A stretch of DNA of 25,353 bases from an uncultured Eubacteriales bacterium (GCA_934552855.1 CAKTEU010000028.1:1-25353); one strand, 5' to 3'; positions 1 through 7,182 are shown, counted from the first letter of the stretch. Numbers and translations are program-made. The notes: generated from the sequence alone by a model not told the origin.

Positions 1-84
1 CTCTACTTTTTTAGATTTTTTCTTCTCTTTTTTTGCAGGCTCTTATTTGGTTACCCCAACATTTATTATAGAGCCAACAAATAT
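1..84. other. window edge, no supported gene
   Basis: No gene can be supported here. The plus strand is T-rich, and the terminator that follows at 85 points to a plus-strand gene ending here or before the window. None of the three plus frames shows a recognisable protein end. The minus strand reads a lysine/glutamate-rich string over 1-42, but it directly follows a stop codon and has no start. Confidence 0.4.
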
Positions 85-113
85 AAGGACTGCTTCGGCG
101 GTCCTTTTTGTTT
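85..113 (+). terminator. intrinsic terminator of an upstream gene
   Basis: The stem AAGGACTGC / GCGGTCCTT closes a TTCG tetraloop on a C-G pair and is followed by TTTTTGTTTG. It is oriented for plus-strand transcription and isolates the downstream microgene from whatever lies left of the window. Confidence 0.85.
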
Positions 114-148
114 GCGAAACATACGGCAGCGAATTGTTCAATTTTCTA

Positions 149-177
149 TTGATTTTTTTGGTTAAAAGTGGTATATT
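149..177 (+). promoter_or_regulatory. SigA-type promoter of first microgene
   Basis: TTGATT (149-154), a 17-nt spacer, then TATATT (172-177). It lies between the terminator at 85-113 and the 41-codon gene at 232, giving a leader of about 50 nt. Confidence 0.75.
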
Positions 178-231
178 TGTTGCATACAAGAGGCAAAGCC
201 TCGAAAGATTATTTTTTAGGAGGACATTCAA

Positions 232-357
232 ATGACTACTATCGGCGATATCGTAAACGGCCTTAAAGGACTTTTTGAACTTCTTAAAGAAGTTTTTGCA
301 TTCCTTAAACCTCTCTTCGGAATCAAAGACGATGAAGAAACAAGCAACGCTCAGTAA
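232..357 (+). CDS. 41-aa amphipathic small peptide, unknown function
   Basis: This 41-codon gene starts at ATG 232 behind a strong site (TTAGGAGGAC, about 8 nt away). Residues 4-31 alternate hydrophobic (I, V, L, F) and polar/charged positions with helical spacing, including GLKGLFELLKEVFAFLKPLF. A short acidic tail (DDEE, 33-36) follows. By count there are 4 Lys and 7 Asp/Glu, so net charge is about -3. There is no cleavable signal peptide and no cysteine. The gene is monocistronic: its own promoter lies at 149-177 and its own terminator at 374-412. I do not recognise a family. Size, acidity and amphipathicity recall beta-type phenol-soluble modulins or leaderless peptides, but that is analogy only. 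A similar microgene follows at 533. Confidence 0.75.
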   Translation: MTTIGDIVNGLKGLFELLKEVFAFLKPLFGIKDDEETSNAQ

Positions 358-373
358 TTTTTGATGAAAAGAT

Positions 374-412
374 TTTGCCTTCTTCTGTTCTTTTGAAGAA
401 GGCAAATTTTTT
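374..412 (+). terminator. intrinsic terminator after first microgene
   Basis: A perfect 12-bp stem, TTTGCCTTCTTC / GAAGAAGGCAAA, with a 9-nt loop and a run of six T. It begins 17 nt after the stop codon of the 41-aa peptide gene. Confidence 0.92.
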
Positions 413-448
413 AAAAAAATTAAAAATGAATTTTTTTTGAATTATGTG

Positions 449-477
449 TTGACATAATTTTAACTTTGTACTATAAT
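449..477 (+). promoter_or_regulatory. perfect-consensus SigA promoter of second microgene
   Basis: TTGACA (449-454), exactly 17 nt, TATAAT (472-477): both hexamers match the consensus. It lies after the terminator at 374-412 and about 50 nt before the 35-codon gene, so that gene should be strongly and independently transcribed. Confidence 0.92.
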
Positions 478-532
478 ATCCGTAGTTAAAGGGGAGTAAC
501 CTTTAAAAATTTTATTCAAGGAGGAAAATCTA

Positions 533-640
533 ATGGACAACGTATTTTTTAAGTTCTGCAAGAAATATTGGAGCGAGATCGTTGATTTCGGTGACGCTCT
601 TTACAACTGGTTCAAGAGTCTCTTCACTGAGAGCAAATAA
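533..640 (+). CDS. 35-aa aromatic amphipathic small peptide, unknown function
   Basis: A 35-codon gene with ATG at 533 and an AAGGAGG-type ribosome binding site ending about 9 nt upstream. The peptide is rich in aromatics (F5, F6, F8, Y12, W13, F19, Y24, W26, F27, F31). By count it has 5 Lys and 5 Asp/Glu, so it is close to neutral; there is a single Cys at 9. Residues 4-31 would form an amphipathic helix or helical hairpin around G20. It has no signal peptide and no known domain. It has a perfect-consensus promoter and its own terminator. Its end (NWFKSLF) resembles the FLKPLF stretch of the 41-aa peptide upstream, which hints at a small family. Expression signals make it much more credible than a chance ORF; function is not assigned. 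Confidence 0.75.
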   Translation: MDNVFFKFCKKYWSEIVDFGDALYNWFKSLFTESK

Positions 641-684
641 TGAGCCTTTGTGCAGTTTGATTTAAGTTTAATTAAAGTTAAATG

Positions 685-720
685 AGAAAAAAGTCCCGTT
701 TGGGGCTTTTTTCTTTTTCT
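685..720 (+). terminator. intrinsic terminator after second microgene
   Basis: The stem AGAAAAAAGTCCC / GGGGCTTTTTTCT (one T-G wobble, GTTT loop) runs into a T-rich tail. It lies 45 nt after the stop of the 35-aa peptide gene. Confidence 0.85.
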
Positions 721-764
721 GTTAAGAAACCGTTCGATGAATTTTGATTTAAAAAAGCTTAAAA

Positions 765-828
765 GAGTAAAAACAAAAGCTATAATCCACTGCATATCTC
801 ATCTGAGGTTGTCCGTGAATTATAGCTT
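765..828 (-). terminator. probable terminator of the rfbB operon
   Basis: A 14-bp inverted repeat, AAGCTATAATCCAC (777-790) and GTGAATTATAGCTT (815-828), surrounds a 24-nt loop. The one imperfect position is a G-U pair in the minus-strand RNA but a mismatch in the plus-strand RNA. The minus-strand RNA continues into TTTTGTTTTT. Both points favour termination of minus-strand transcription about 50 nt after the rfbB stop. Confidence 0.65.
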
Positions 829-880
829 CTTTATTTTGTTTTTTCTTTTTGGTTCGCACAAAATGGCGGTTCAGGATGTT

Positions 881-1900
881 TTATCTTTTGCCGTACATTT
901 TTTCATAGTATTTAACATAATCGCCGCTTCGGATGTTTTCCCACCACGGACGGTTGTTAAGATACCAGTCAACGGTTTTTTTGATTCCGTCCTCAAATTT
1001 TGTTTCGGGATACCAGCCGAGTTCGTTTTTGATTTTTGTTGGGTCAATCGCATATCGCATGTCGTGACCCGGGCGGTCTTTTACAAATTTTATAAGGTTT
1101 TCGCTTTTGCCGAGAATTTTCAAAACGGTTTTGACAACTTCAAGATTTGTTTTCTCGTTGTGGCCTCCGATGTTGTAAATTTCGCCGATACGTCCTTTTT
1201 CAAGAATCATGTCAATTGCCTTGCAGTGATCCTCAACATAAAGCCAGTCACGGACGTTTTTGCCTTCGCCATAGACGGGAAGCGGCTTTTCTTCAAGCGC
1301 ATTGGCAATCATGAGCGGTATAAGCTTTTCCGGAAAGTGAAAAGGTCCGTAATTGTTTGAACAGCGGCTGATTGTGACCTTTGCGCCGTAGGTTCTGTGG
1401 TATGCCATAACAAGCAAATCCGCACCGGCTTTGCTTGCCGAATAGGGAGAAGACGTATGAATCGGCGTTTCTTCGGTAAAAAACAGGTCGGGACGGTCAA
1501 GCGGAAGGTCGCCGTAAACTTCATCGGTTGAAACCTGATGAAAGCGTATTCCGCCATTTTTGCAAGCGTCAAGAAGAACCTGCGTTCCGAGAATATTGGT
1601 TTTGAGGAAAACCTCCGGTTCTTCAATAGAACGGTCAACGTGTGATTCGGCCGCAAAGTTGACAACTGCGTCAAAGGTTTCTTCTTCAAAAAGGGCGTTC
1701 ACGGCCTTTCGGTCGGTGATATCGCCTTTGACAAAGCGAAAGTTTTTGTTTTTCATTGCCTTTTCAAGCGTTTCAAGGTTTCCGGCATATGTCAGTGCAT
1801 CAAGGCAGACAATGCGGCGTTCGGGGTGCTTTTCAAGCTCATAATAAATAAAGTTTGAGCCGATGAAGCCTGCTCCGCCGGTTACAAGGATTGTTTTCAT
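881..1900 (-). CDS. rfbB: dTDP-glucose 4,6-dehydratase
   Basis: Converts dTDP-glucose to dTDP-4-keto-6-deoxyglucose in the cytoplasm, the second step of dTDP-L-rhamnose and related deoxysugar supply for wall polysaccharides. It is a 339-aa short-chain dehydrogenase/reductase of the extended type, full length for RmlB. The NAD-binding loop TGGAGFIG is at residues 7-14. The RmlB signature STDEVYGD (124-131) carries the Asp126/Glu127 dehydration pair, and YSASK (153-157) gives the catalytic Tyr and Lys. The family features NNYGP and RDWLYVEDHC are present. The start is supported by GTGAGGG 8 nt upstream. It lies 11 nt downstream of the zinc-ribbon membrane protein gene and shares its promoter. 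The other rhamnose genes (rfbA, C, D) are not in the window, so the final sugar is unknown. Confidence 0.95.
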   Translation of the reverse strand: MKTILVTGGAGFIGSNFIYYELEKHPERRIVCLDALTYAGNLETLEKAMKNKNFRFVKGDITDRKAVNALFEEETFDAVVNFAAESHVDRSIEEPEVFLKTNILGTQVLLDACKNGGIRFHQVSTDEVYGDLPLDRPDLFFTEETPIHTSSPYSASKAGADLLVMAYHRTYGAKVTISRCSNNYGPFHFPEKLIPLMIANALEEKPLPVYGEGKNVRDWLYVEDHCKAIDMILEKGRIGEIYNIGGHNEKTNLEVVKTVLKILGKSENLIKFVKDRPGHDMRYAIDPTKIKNELGWYPETKFEDGIKKTVDWYLNNRPWWENIRSGDYVKYYEKMYGKR

Positions 1901-1911
1901 TTGTTATTCCC

Positions 1912-2301
1912 TCACGTTCTTTTTTTGAACTTTCGTCCGCAGTACGGACAGCTTATTTCGATTTTTCCTTTGCCTTTCGGAACACGCAAAGTGCGTGAAC
2001 AGCCCGGGCATTTGTAATACTTATGGTCTTTATCCTGAAACTGAGAGGACTTTTTTTGAAAAAAGTTTTTGAAAGGGTACCAGACTTTTAAAAATTTTTC
2101 GTTTTCGGCTCGGCGTTTTTCAATGTTTTTTGAAAGCGCACGAAAAAGAAAAAGAAGATACGGAATAAAGCCCAAAAGGCGATAGTACGGTGCACGCACA
2201 AACGAAAGCGAAAAAGTTACAACACAGCCGAGAATGATGAGTGCAACTCCAAGTTGGTCTGCACCGTATCTTCCATACATAAATTGACGAAATTTGTTCA
2301 T
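1912..2301 (-). CDS. small membrane protein with C-terminal zinc ribbon
   Basis: A 129-aa protein of unknown role. After a basic N-terminus come two predicted membrane helices (about residues 15-37 and 42-57), then a basic cytoplasmic stretch. A C-terminal zinc ribbon has two CxxC knuckles, CPGC and CPYC, separated by about 17 residues, and ends in a lysine/arginine-rich tail. I chose ATG 2301 because GGAG lies 8 nt before it; an in-frame TTG at 2319 would overlap that site. It is the first gene of a two-gene operon with rfbB, behind a perfect-consensus promoter. Zinc-ribbon membrane proteins of this kind are common in Clostridia and poorly characterised. The link to sugar-nucleotide synthesis is only by position. 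Confidence 0.8.
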   Translation of the reverse strand: MNKFRQFMYGRYGADQLGVALIILGCVVTFSLSFVRAPYYRLLGFIPYLLFLFRALSKNIEKRRAENEKFLKVWYPFKNFFQKKSSQFQDKDHKYYKCPGCSRTLRVPKGKGKIEISCPYCGRKFKKRT

Positions 2302-2352
2302 TGTTTTTCTCCGGTTCAATATAATTTAATATATTATATTATTACGCCCTTA

Positions 2353-2381
2353 ATTATAAGTTAATATTCATCGGCTGTCAA
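2353..2381 (-). promoter_or_regulatory. perfect-consensus SigA promoter of zinc-ribbon/rfbB operon
   Basis: On the minus strand TTGACA (2381-2376), 17 nt, TATAAT (2358-2353). The leader to ATG 2301 is about 45 nt. Confidence 0.88.
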
Positions 2382-2435
2382 GCCGTGAAGAGAACGCAAA
2401 ATTCTTGACCGCTAAACAGAATTGCACATTGTGAC

Positions 2436-2464
2436 TTGATTTATTCACCGGTATAGTTTATAAT
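2436..2464 (+). promoter_or_regulatory. SigA-type promoter of EIIC/HAD operon
   Basis: TTGATT (2436-2441), 17 nt, TATAAT (2459-2464), about 40 nt before the EIIC gene. It is divergent from the promoter at 2353-2381. Confidence 0.85.
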
Positions 2465-2511
2465 TAACGACAACAAACACAGTGAAGGCTTTAAAAAGGA
2501 TTTGATAAAAA

Positions 2512-3525
2512 ATGAAAATCGTAAAAAAATATTTCAAAAGATATTTTGTGGACGGCATGAGCGCAATGGCTCTCGGCCTTTTTTCTTCGCTCATTGTCGG
2601 ACTTATTATCAGTCAGTTTGCAAAGATTCCTCACCTTGAGTTCCTTTCAAAATTCAGCGAGGTTCTTTCCGCTTCTTCGCCCGTTGTCGGCGGCGCAATC
2701 GGTGCGGCAATCGCATACGGACTGAAATCAAAGCCCCTTGTAATTTTTTCGTGCATTGCCGTCGGCGCATACGGTTATTCGCTCGGCGGACCGGTCGGTG
2801 CTTTTGTCGGTGCAACTGTTGCAAACGAAATCGGTTCGCTTGTTGCCGGAAAAACAAAAATTGACATTGTTATAACCCCGATTGTCACGATTATTTCCGG
2901 CGGTGTTGTCAGTATGTTTGTCGGTCCTTATCTTTCACAGTTCATGAACTGGCTCGGTTCGGTAATCAATGCCGCAACTCAGCTTCACCCGTTCCCGATG
3001 GGAATTGCCGTTGCAACCCTTGTGGGTCTTGCGCTTACTGCTCCGATAAGTTCTGCCGCACTTTGCATAATGCTTGGAATTGACGGAATTGCCGCCGGTG
3101 CTGCCGCTGTCGGCTGTGCAGCGCAAATGATTGGTTTTGCCGTAACAAGCTATAAGGAAAACGGTGTCGGAGGGCTTCTTTCGCAGGGACTCGGAACAAG
3201 TATGCTCCAGTTCGGAAATATTATGAAGCGTCCGCAAATTCTTCTTGCGCCCACTCTTGCCGGTGCAATTCTCGGCCCGATTTCAACCTGCGTTTTAAAA
3301 ATGACAAACACGGCAACCGGTGCCGGAATGGGAACAAGCGGTCTTGTTGGTCAGTTCGGTGCATTCAGCGCAATGAGCGAAAGCTTCGGTGCGGCAAAAA
3401 CGGTTGTTTTGATTATCGTTATGCATTTTATCGCTCCGGCCGTTCTTTCAATTTTGTTCCACCTTCTTTTCAAAAAGATAGGTTTGGTAAAAGACGAATA
3501 TCTTAAGCTTGAAAAAGTTGACTAA
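2512..3525 (+). CDS. PTS EIIC-like membrane protein (PTS_EIIC_2 / PfoR-like)
   Basis: A 337-aa polytopic membrane protein rich in Gly and Ala, with about eight to ten hydrophobic segments. The sequence pattern (SSPVVGGAIGAAIAYGL, GPVGAFVGATVANEIGSL, LAPTLAGAILGPISTC, GMGTSGLVGQFGAF) matches the EIIC type found in PfoR-like proteins (PTS_EIIC_2). Such proteins carry the sugar-translocating EIIC fold but usually occur without EIIA and EIIB, and none is encoded nearby. It may be an uncoupled transporter or a membrane regulator rather than a classical PTS permease; the substrate cannot be read from the sequence. An AAAGGA site precedes ATG 2512. A HAD phosphatase gene follows after 23 nt, probably in the same operon, so a phosphorylated product may be dephosphorylated by its neighbour. 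Confidence 0.85.
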   Translation: MKIVKKYFKRYFVDGMSAMALGLFSSLIVGLIISQFAKIPHLEFLSKFSEVLSASSPVVGGAIGAAIAYGLKSKPLVIFSCIAVGAYGYSLGGPVGAFVGATVANEIGSLVAGKTKIDIVITPIVTIISGGVVSMFVGPYLSQFMNWLGSVINAATQLHPFPMGIAVATLVGLALTAPISSAALCIMLGIDGIAAGAAAVGCAAQMIGFAVTSYKENGVGGLLSQGLGTSMLQFGNIMKRPQILLAPTLAGAILGPISTCVLKMTNTATGAGMGTSGLVGQFGAFSAMSESFGAAKTVVLIIVMHFIAPAVLSILFHLLFKKIGLVKDEYLKLEKVD

Positions 3526-3548
3526 TCATTAAAGCAAGGAGGGACTTT

Positions 3549-4118
3549 ATGAACGTTTATGATTTTGACGGAACAATCTATGACGGAGAAAGTTCCGTTG
3601 AATTTATTCTTGAATATCTGAAACACGACATCAAAATTTTAAAGTTCATTCCCGGAATGACAAAAGCAATAATAAAGTATCAAAAAGGGCAGGTAACGTT
3701 TGACGACTTTCTGAATAACTACGCTTCAAAAATCACAGACTTTTTCAGCCAAAACAATGTTGACCTCATGCCGCTTGTCAAAGATTTTTGGGACAGGCAT
3801 GAAAAGCAGATCAAGCCGTTTTATGCCCACGTTCACCGTGATGATGATGTGATTATCACCGCTTCGCCGGGGTTCATGATGCATGATATTTGTGAGCGCA
3901 TCGGCGTTAAAAACCTTATTGCAACCGATTTTGACATTAAAACCGGCGAAGTGAGAAAAGCCTGCTTCCGTGAAGGAAAGATACCGTGTTTTCGAGAGGC
4001 TTTTCCTGACGGAGTTATTGATGATTTTTATACCGATTCCGTGAACGACGAATTTCTTTTTCCCTTTGCAAAACGTGTGTTCATGGTTAAAAAACACAAA
4101 ATTACACAGATAAAGTAA
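3549..4118 (+). CDS. HAD-superfamily phosphatase (subfamily IB type)
   Basis: A 189-aa cytoplasmic hydrolase. Motif I is DFDGT at residues 5-9 (nucleophile D5, acid/base D7). Motif II is the Thr/Ser in IITASPG (102-107). K144 in EGKIPC is the likely motif III lysine. Motif IV acids are in IDDFYTDSVND (157-167). A helical cap lies between motifs I and II, as in the phosphoserine-phosphatase-like IB group, so it probably removes phosphate from a small molecule; substrate not identifiable. The start at ATG 3549 has a strong AAGGAGGG site. It is co-directional with the EIIC-like gene (23-nt gap) and ends in a terminator shared with the convergent GH43 gene. Confidence 0.88.
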   Translation: MNVYDFDGTIYDGESSVEFILEYLKHDIKILKFIPGMTKAIIKYQKGQVTFDDFLNNYASKITDFFSQNNVDLMPLVKDFWDRHEKQIKPFYAHVHRDDDVIITASPGFMMHDICERIGVKNLIATDFDIKTGEVRKACFREGKIPCFREAFPDGVIDDFYTDSVNDEFLFPFAKRVFMVKKHKITQIK

Positions 4119-4146
4119 ACCGATTACCGAAATAAATTTATAATCA

Positions 4147-4190
4147 AAAAAGCTGCTGCGGCGTTTTGTTGACCGCAACAGCTTTTTGTT
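4147..4190. terminator. bidirectional intrinsic terminator
   Basis: The stem AAAAAGCTGCTGCGG / CCGCAACAGCTTTTT has one imperfect position and an 11-nt loop, with A and T tracts on either side. It sits between two convergent genes (stops at 4118 and 4189) and can serve both. Confidence 0.9.
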
Positions 4191-6420
4191 ATCTTAATGT
4201 TTGAACCTGAAGGCGAGAAAAAAGTTCGCTTGTCAGTTTGTCAAGTTCTTCCTGCGAAGGATCGGCACTGATTTTTTCAAGCTTTTCTTCAAATTCTTTT
4301 TTGTCGCTTTCGTCCGCTTTTGAAAGGAGATAATAAAAAGCGTCGGAATAAATGCCGGTATAAGGCGAAAAAGCTTTCTTTCCCCAAACGGTGTTTCCGC
4401 TGGCACTGATTCCCGTAAAGGTCAAAGCACCTTCTGAAAGCTCCCAGTCCCACGCAAGCACGGGATAAATTGTATAAGCTTCTCCGTCAAGTTCGATTTC
4501 AAACGAAGAACGATCCTTTTTTGAAAAATGAAGGTCAAAAATGTCGCTTTTATTTCTGATATCATTTTCGCTGAGCGTCATATCGTTGAAAACGGAAACC
4601 ACTTGGGAACGGTTGCAGCAAACTGCGGTATAATCGTTTTTGTCTGCGTTTTTTTCAAAGGTGATAACGTCCCAGTTTCCGTACATCTGCTCGGTTAAAA
4701 CGGTTTTTGAAAGTTTTTCTTTTGCATAACTTTCCGGAACAAGAAGAGGTTCGTTTTCCTTTGTCCATAAAATCTGGCGTATTTCCATTGACGGAAGAGC
4801 GTCAAGCGAAAGTTCGTCTTTTTCCGCTTCGTCCTGCCCTGTCAGCAAAGCACCGTCATGCTTGAAATAAATTTGTGATTGCGAGGCCATGAGCCATTTT
4901 CCGTTTTCGGTTTCAAAAACACACGGACTTCCCGGTGAGGCTTTGCCGATGTTTGTATAGGAAACTTTTCCGTCGCTGCTTCTCAAAAAGTTATAGCCGG
5001 CAATTATAATATCGCCCTTTGAATATTGGTTTTTGCCCATTGATTTTGAAAACTCTGAAAGGTCGTTGCCGCTTGAGTCAAGATACGGACCGCCGACGGT
5101 TTTGCTTTTTGCAACACGGATTTCATAGTTCTTTTCTTCAACGCCGTATGTCAAAAACAAATAGTAATATCCGTCACGCAAAACAAGATCACAGGCTGAA
5201 ACAAGGCTGCCCTCGTTTTTTGAAAGTGACGGAACCGAACCGGGTTTTGCAAGAAGAATGCCCGTTTTAAAGCTTTCACCCTTATGAACGGTAGATATGC
5301 TTTCGCCTTCGTTGTTTATTGCACTGTCCTTTTTCAAAAGTCCGGTTTCTTCATCAAGCTCAAGAAGATATATGCCGCCGTTTATGTTTTCTTTTCCGAA
5401 ATATGAGCCGTAGGCAAGATACATTTTGTTGTTGTCGGTAACAAGAACGGACGGATGAACGGCATTGCTTTCGTCATAATGTGAAGATTTTGCCTCTTCG
5501 CCGTCAGTGCTTTTGCTGCCTTTGTGATAACCGCAGGAGGAAAGGACAAGGCCGCAATCGGTCCATCTTTTTGTTTTAACGGCGTTTTCAAGGTCGGTTG
5601 TCGAAACGCAGAAAATTGCCGATTCGTTTGCGTCTTTAACTTTTGAAAGCGAAAAATAAAGGTAATATGTTTCGCCGCATTTAACAATGTCCGGTGCAAG
5701 GGGAGTGCGGTCGTTTTGAACCGAAGAATATGAAAGCTTGTTGTTGTATCCGTGAGCTTTTGCCCAGCTTTTGACCGAGTCAAAAGCCGAAAAATCCATA
5801 ATCGAAGAGGATTCGGCGGAAGAAGGCGTTTCAAAATATGTTGTTCGGTTTGTCCAATTTATAAGGTCTTTTGAACTGGCAACAACGTTGTCTGAACCGA
5901 AAGCATAATAATAACCGCTTTTTTTGTCATATATTACGCTCGGATCTCTGAAGTCATATGCTTCGGAAGAACCGAGATACGGCGTTGAATTTGTTACCGA
6001 AAGAAGCGGTGCATCGGGATATTCAAGATTTGATTTTTCACTTTGAGAGGAAGACCGCTTGCCCTGCTTGAATGTTGCAACAACATTGCTGTTGCGCTTA
6101 ACCTTGAATCGGTATTGAAGCATACGAACCTCGTTTGTAACATCGTCTCCGTTGACAGTGAGGCGGTCAAGGTCATAAAATTCGTTCTGCGTGCGTTCCG
6201 GATTGATGTTTATTGTGAGTGTTTCGCCGTTTTTGCAAGTGACACGGTATTTGTTGTCTGTTCCGACAGTTTCGGTGTTATTAACGCTCAGCATTCCGTG
6301 TTCATAACTTTCAAGAAAAACATAATATTCGGAGCTATAAATATATTTAAAATATACACCGACGAGAGAACCGAGCAAAATCAAGACGATACTTGAAAAA
6401 AGAAGAAATTTTTTGAACAA
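4189..6420 (-). CDS. membrane-anchored GH43 arabinanase-like protein with altered active site
   Basis: A 743-aa extracytoplasmic protein. An N-terminal hydrophobic segment (residues 5-24, no lipobox) acts as signal anchor. Residues about 31-118 resemble an InlB-type beta repeat. The GH43 five-bladed domain (about 135-560) resembles subfamily 4 endo-arabinanases: RDPSVIYD (158-165), LAPDIV, NAVHPSV, GYYYLF (417-422), and the closing MEIRQILWTKENEP. A C-terminal beta domain (about 575-700) and a charged helical tail follow. The usual second catalytic Asp of NAIDP is His322, and the Ca-site GHN region reads GSP (497-499). The general acid may be Glu403, though spacing differs. Hydrolysis is therefore doubtful and polysaccharide binding is possible. 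The TTG start at 6420 is supported by AAAGGAGG 9 nt upstream. It lies 24 nt after the DUF4364 gene. Confidence 0.85.
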   Translation of the reverse strand: MFKKFLLFSSIVLILLGSLVGVYFKYIYSSEYYVFLESYEHGMLSVNNTETVGTDNKYRVTCKNGETLTININPERTQNEFYDLDRLTVNGDDVTNEVRMLQYRFKVKRNSNVVATFKQGKRSSSQSEKSNLEYPDAPLLSVTNSTPYLGSSEAYDFRDPSVIYDKKSGYYYAFGSDNVVASSKDLINWTNRTTYFETPSSAESSSIMDFSAFDSVKSWAKAHGYNNKLSYSSVQNDRTPLAPDIVKCGETYYLYFSLSKVKDANESAIFCVSTTDLENAVKTKRWTDCGLVLSSCGYHKGSKSTDGEEAKSSHYDESNAVHPSVLVTDNNKMYLAYGSYFGKENINGGIYLLELDEETGLLKKDSAINNEGESISTVHKGESFKTGILLAKPGSVPSLSKNEGSLVSACDLVLRDGYYYLFLTYGVEEKNYEIRVAKSKTVGGPYLDSSGNDLSEFSKSMGKNQYSKGDIIIAGYNFLRSSDGKVSYTNIGKASPGSPCVFETENGKWLMASQSQIYFKHDGALLTGQDEAEKDELSLDALPSMEIRQILWTKENEPLLVPESYAKEKLSKTVLTEQMYGNWDVITFEKNADKNDYTAVCCNRSQVVSVFNDMTLSENDIRNKSDIFDLHFSKKDRSSFEIELDGEAYTIYPVLAWDWELSEGALTFTGISASGNTVWGKKAFSPYTGIYSDAFYYLLSKADESDKKEFEEKLEKISADPSQEELDKLTSELFSRLQVQTLR

Positions 6421-6444
6421 TTTTTGTTTCCTCCTTTAACAAAA

Positions 6445-7086
6445 TTACTCAACAGTGAGTGAAGAAATGATGTTTGAATAAACCGAAACTGCGTTTGAAA
6501 AAAAGTTTTTCTTAACAATTTCAACCTGAGACGCATCTGCAACAAAAAGCGTAAGACTCATTAACTTTACGCCGACATCGCTCACGTTAAACGTGACATA
6601 ATATCCGCCGTCTTTTTGTTCGGTTGTAACTTCGCATTCGTTTTTGATTTTGTCTCTTGTAAGAACGCCGAGAGCGGCACTGACGGTTTTTTCTCTTATT
6701 GAGCGCGGAAGTGACCGCTCAATTGTTGAAACCTCAAATTTTGCTTTGTGGGTTATTGCAAAAACCTCGTCGCCTTCGGTTATATCGGAAACAACCGTGC
6801 CGTTTTTGACAAGTTCACTGAGTGCTTCGTTGACTTCAAAATAATTTGCCACGGGGTATTCCTGAAAAATATCGTTTATCTGAGAACGGCTGAGACTTTT
6901 GTCAACCATTTTCAGAAGATAACACAAAAGGAGTTTGATTTCTGATTTTTCTCTCAGTCCTCCGGGAGCAATTCCTTCGCTGAAAGTTTCGTTTTGTTCG
7001 TTATATTCCATAAATTTTATTACCGATGCCTTTCCGAGCGGGATCACTGTGTTTTCTGTCCCGAATATAATTATCTGAGTATACAT
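6445..7086 (-). CDS. DUF4364 family protein
   Basis: A 213-aa cytoplasmic protein of the Clostridia-specific DUF4364 family. The recognisable core is LREKSEIKLLLCYLLKMVD (about 44-62), then SRSQINDIF, ANYFEVNEALSELVKNG, and a C-terminal alpha/beta part. The core reads as a winged-helix DNA-binding domain, so a regulatory role is plausible but unproven. The start is uncertain: ATG 7086 has no clear ribosome binding site, and an in-frame ATG at 7011 would give 188 aa, closer to the usual family length. It is the first gene of a probable operon with the GH43-like protein (24-nt gap). An extended -10 promoter lies at 7127-7135 on the minus strand. Confidence 0.85.
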   Translation of the reverse strand: MYTQIIIFGTENTVIPLGKASVIKFMEYNEQNETFSEGIAPGGLREKSEIKLLLCYLLKMVDKSLSRSQINDIFQEYPVANYFEVNEALSELVKNGTVVSDITEGDEVFAITHKAKFEVSTIERSLPRSIREKTVSAALGVLTRDKIKNECEVTTEQKDGGYYVTFNVSDVGVKLMSLTLFVADASQVEIVKKNFFSNAVSVYSNIISSLTVE

Positions 7087-7126
7087 TCTATCACACGCCC
7101 AAAGTAAAATAAAGAGATTTTACAAA

Positions 7127-7155
7127 ATTATAACAGTTTTTGTCATACTTGTATT
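7127..7155 (-). promoter_or_regulatory. extended -10 promoter of DUF4364/GH43 operon
   Basis: Minus-strand TATAAT (7132-7127) is preceded by TGT, forming an extended -10. The -35 (AATACA, 17 nt away) is poor and overlaps the -35 of the divergent promoter at 7154-7159. Confidence 0.6.
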
Positions 7156-7182
7156 GACACAAATAAGCCAAGGCTTTAAAAT
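7154..7182 (+). promoter_or_regulatory. SigA-type promoter of YjjG-like gene
   Basis: TTGACA (7154-7159), 17 nt, TAAAAT (7177-7182). It rules out a longer reading frame starting at TTG 7154 as the real start. Confidence 0.85.

Noticed and set aside
1..42. Lysine-rich minus-strand reading (AKKEKKKSKK) at the window edge
   Set aside because: It directly follows a stop codon and has no start; it is most simply the complement of a T-rich untranslated stretch.
43..405. 120-codon minus-strand ORF overlapping the first microgene
   Set aside because: It lies antisense to the promoter, ribosome site and coding sequence of the 41-aa gene, crosses a terminator, and its sequence is low-complexity with no family pattern.
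737..1360. 207-codon plus-strand ORF
   Set aside because: It is the antisense shadow of rfbB, rich in Phe and Val as expected from reading such a gene backwards; no ribosome site.
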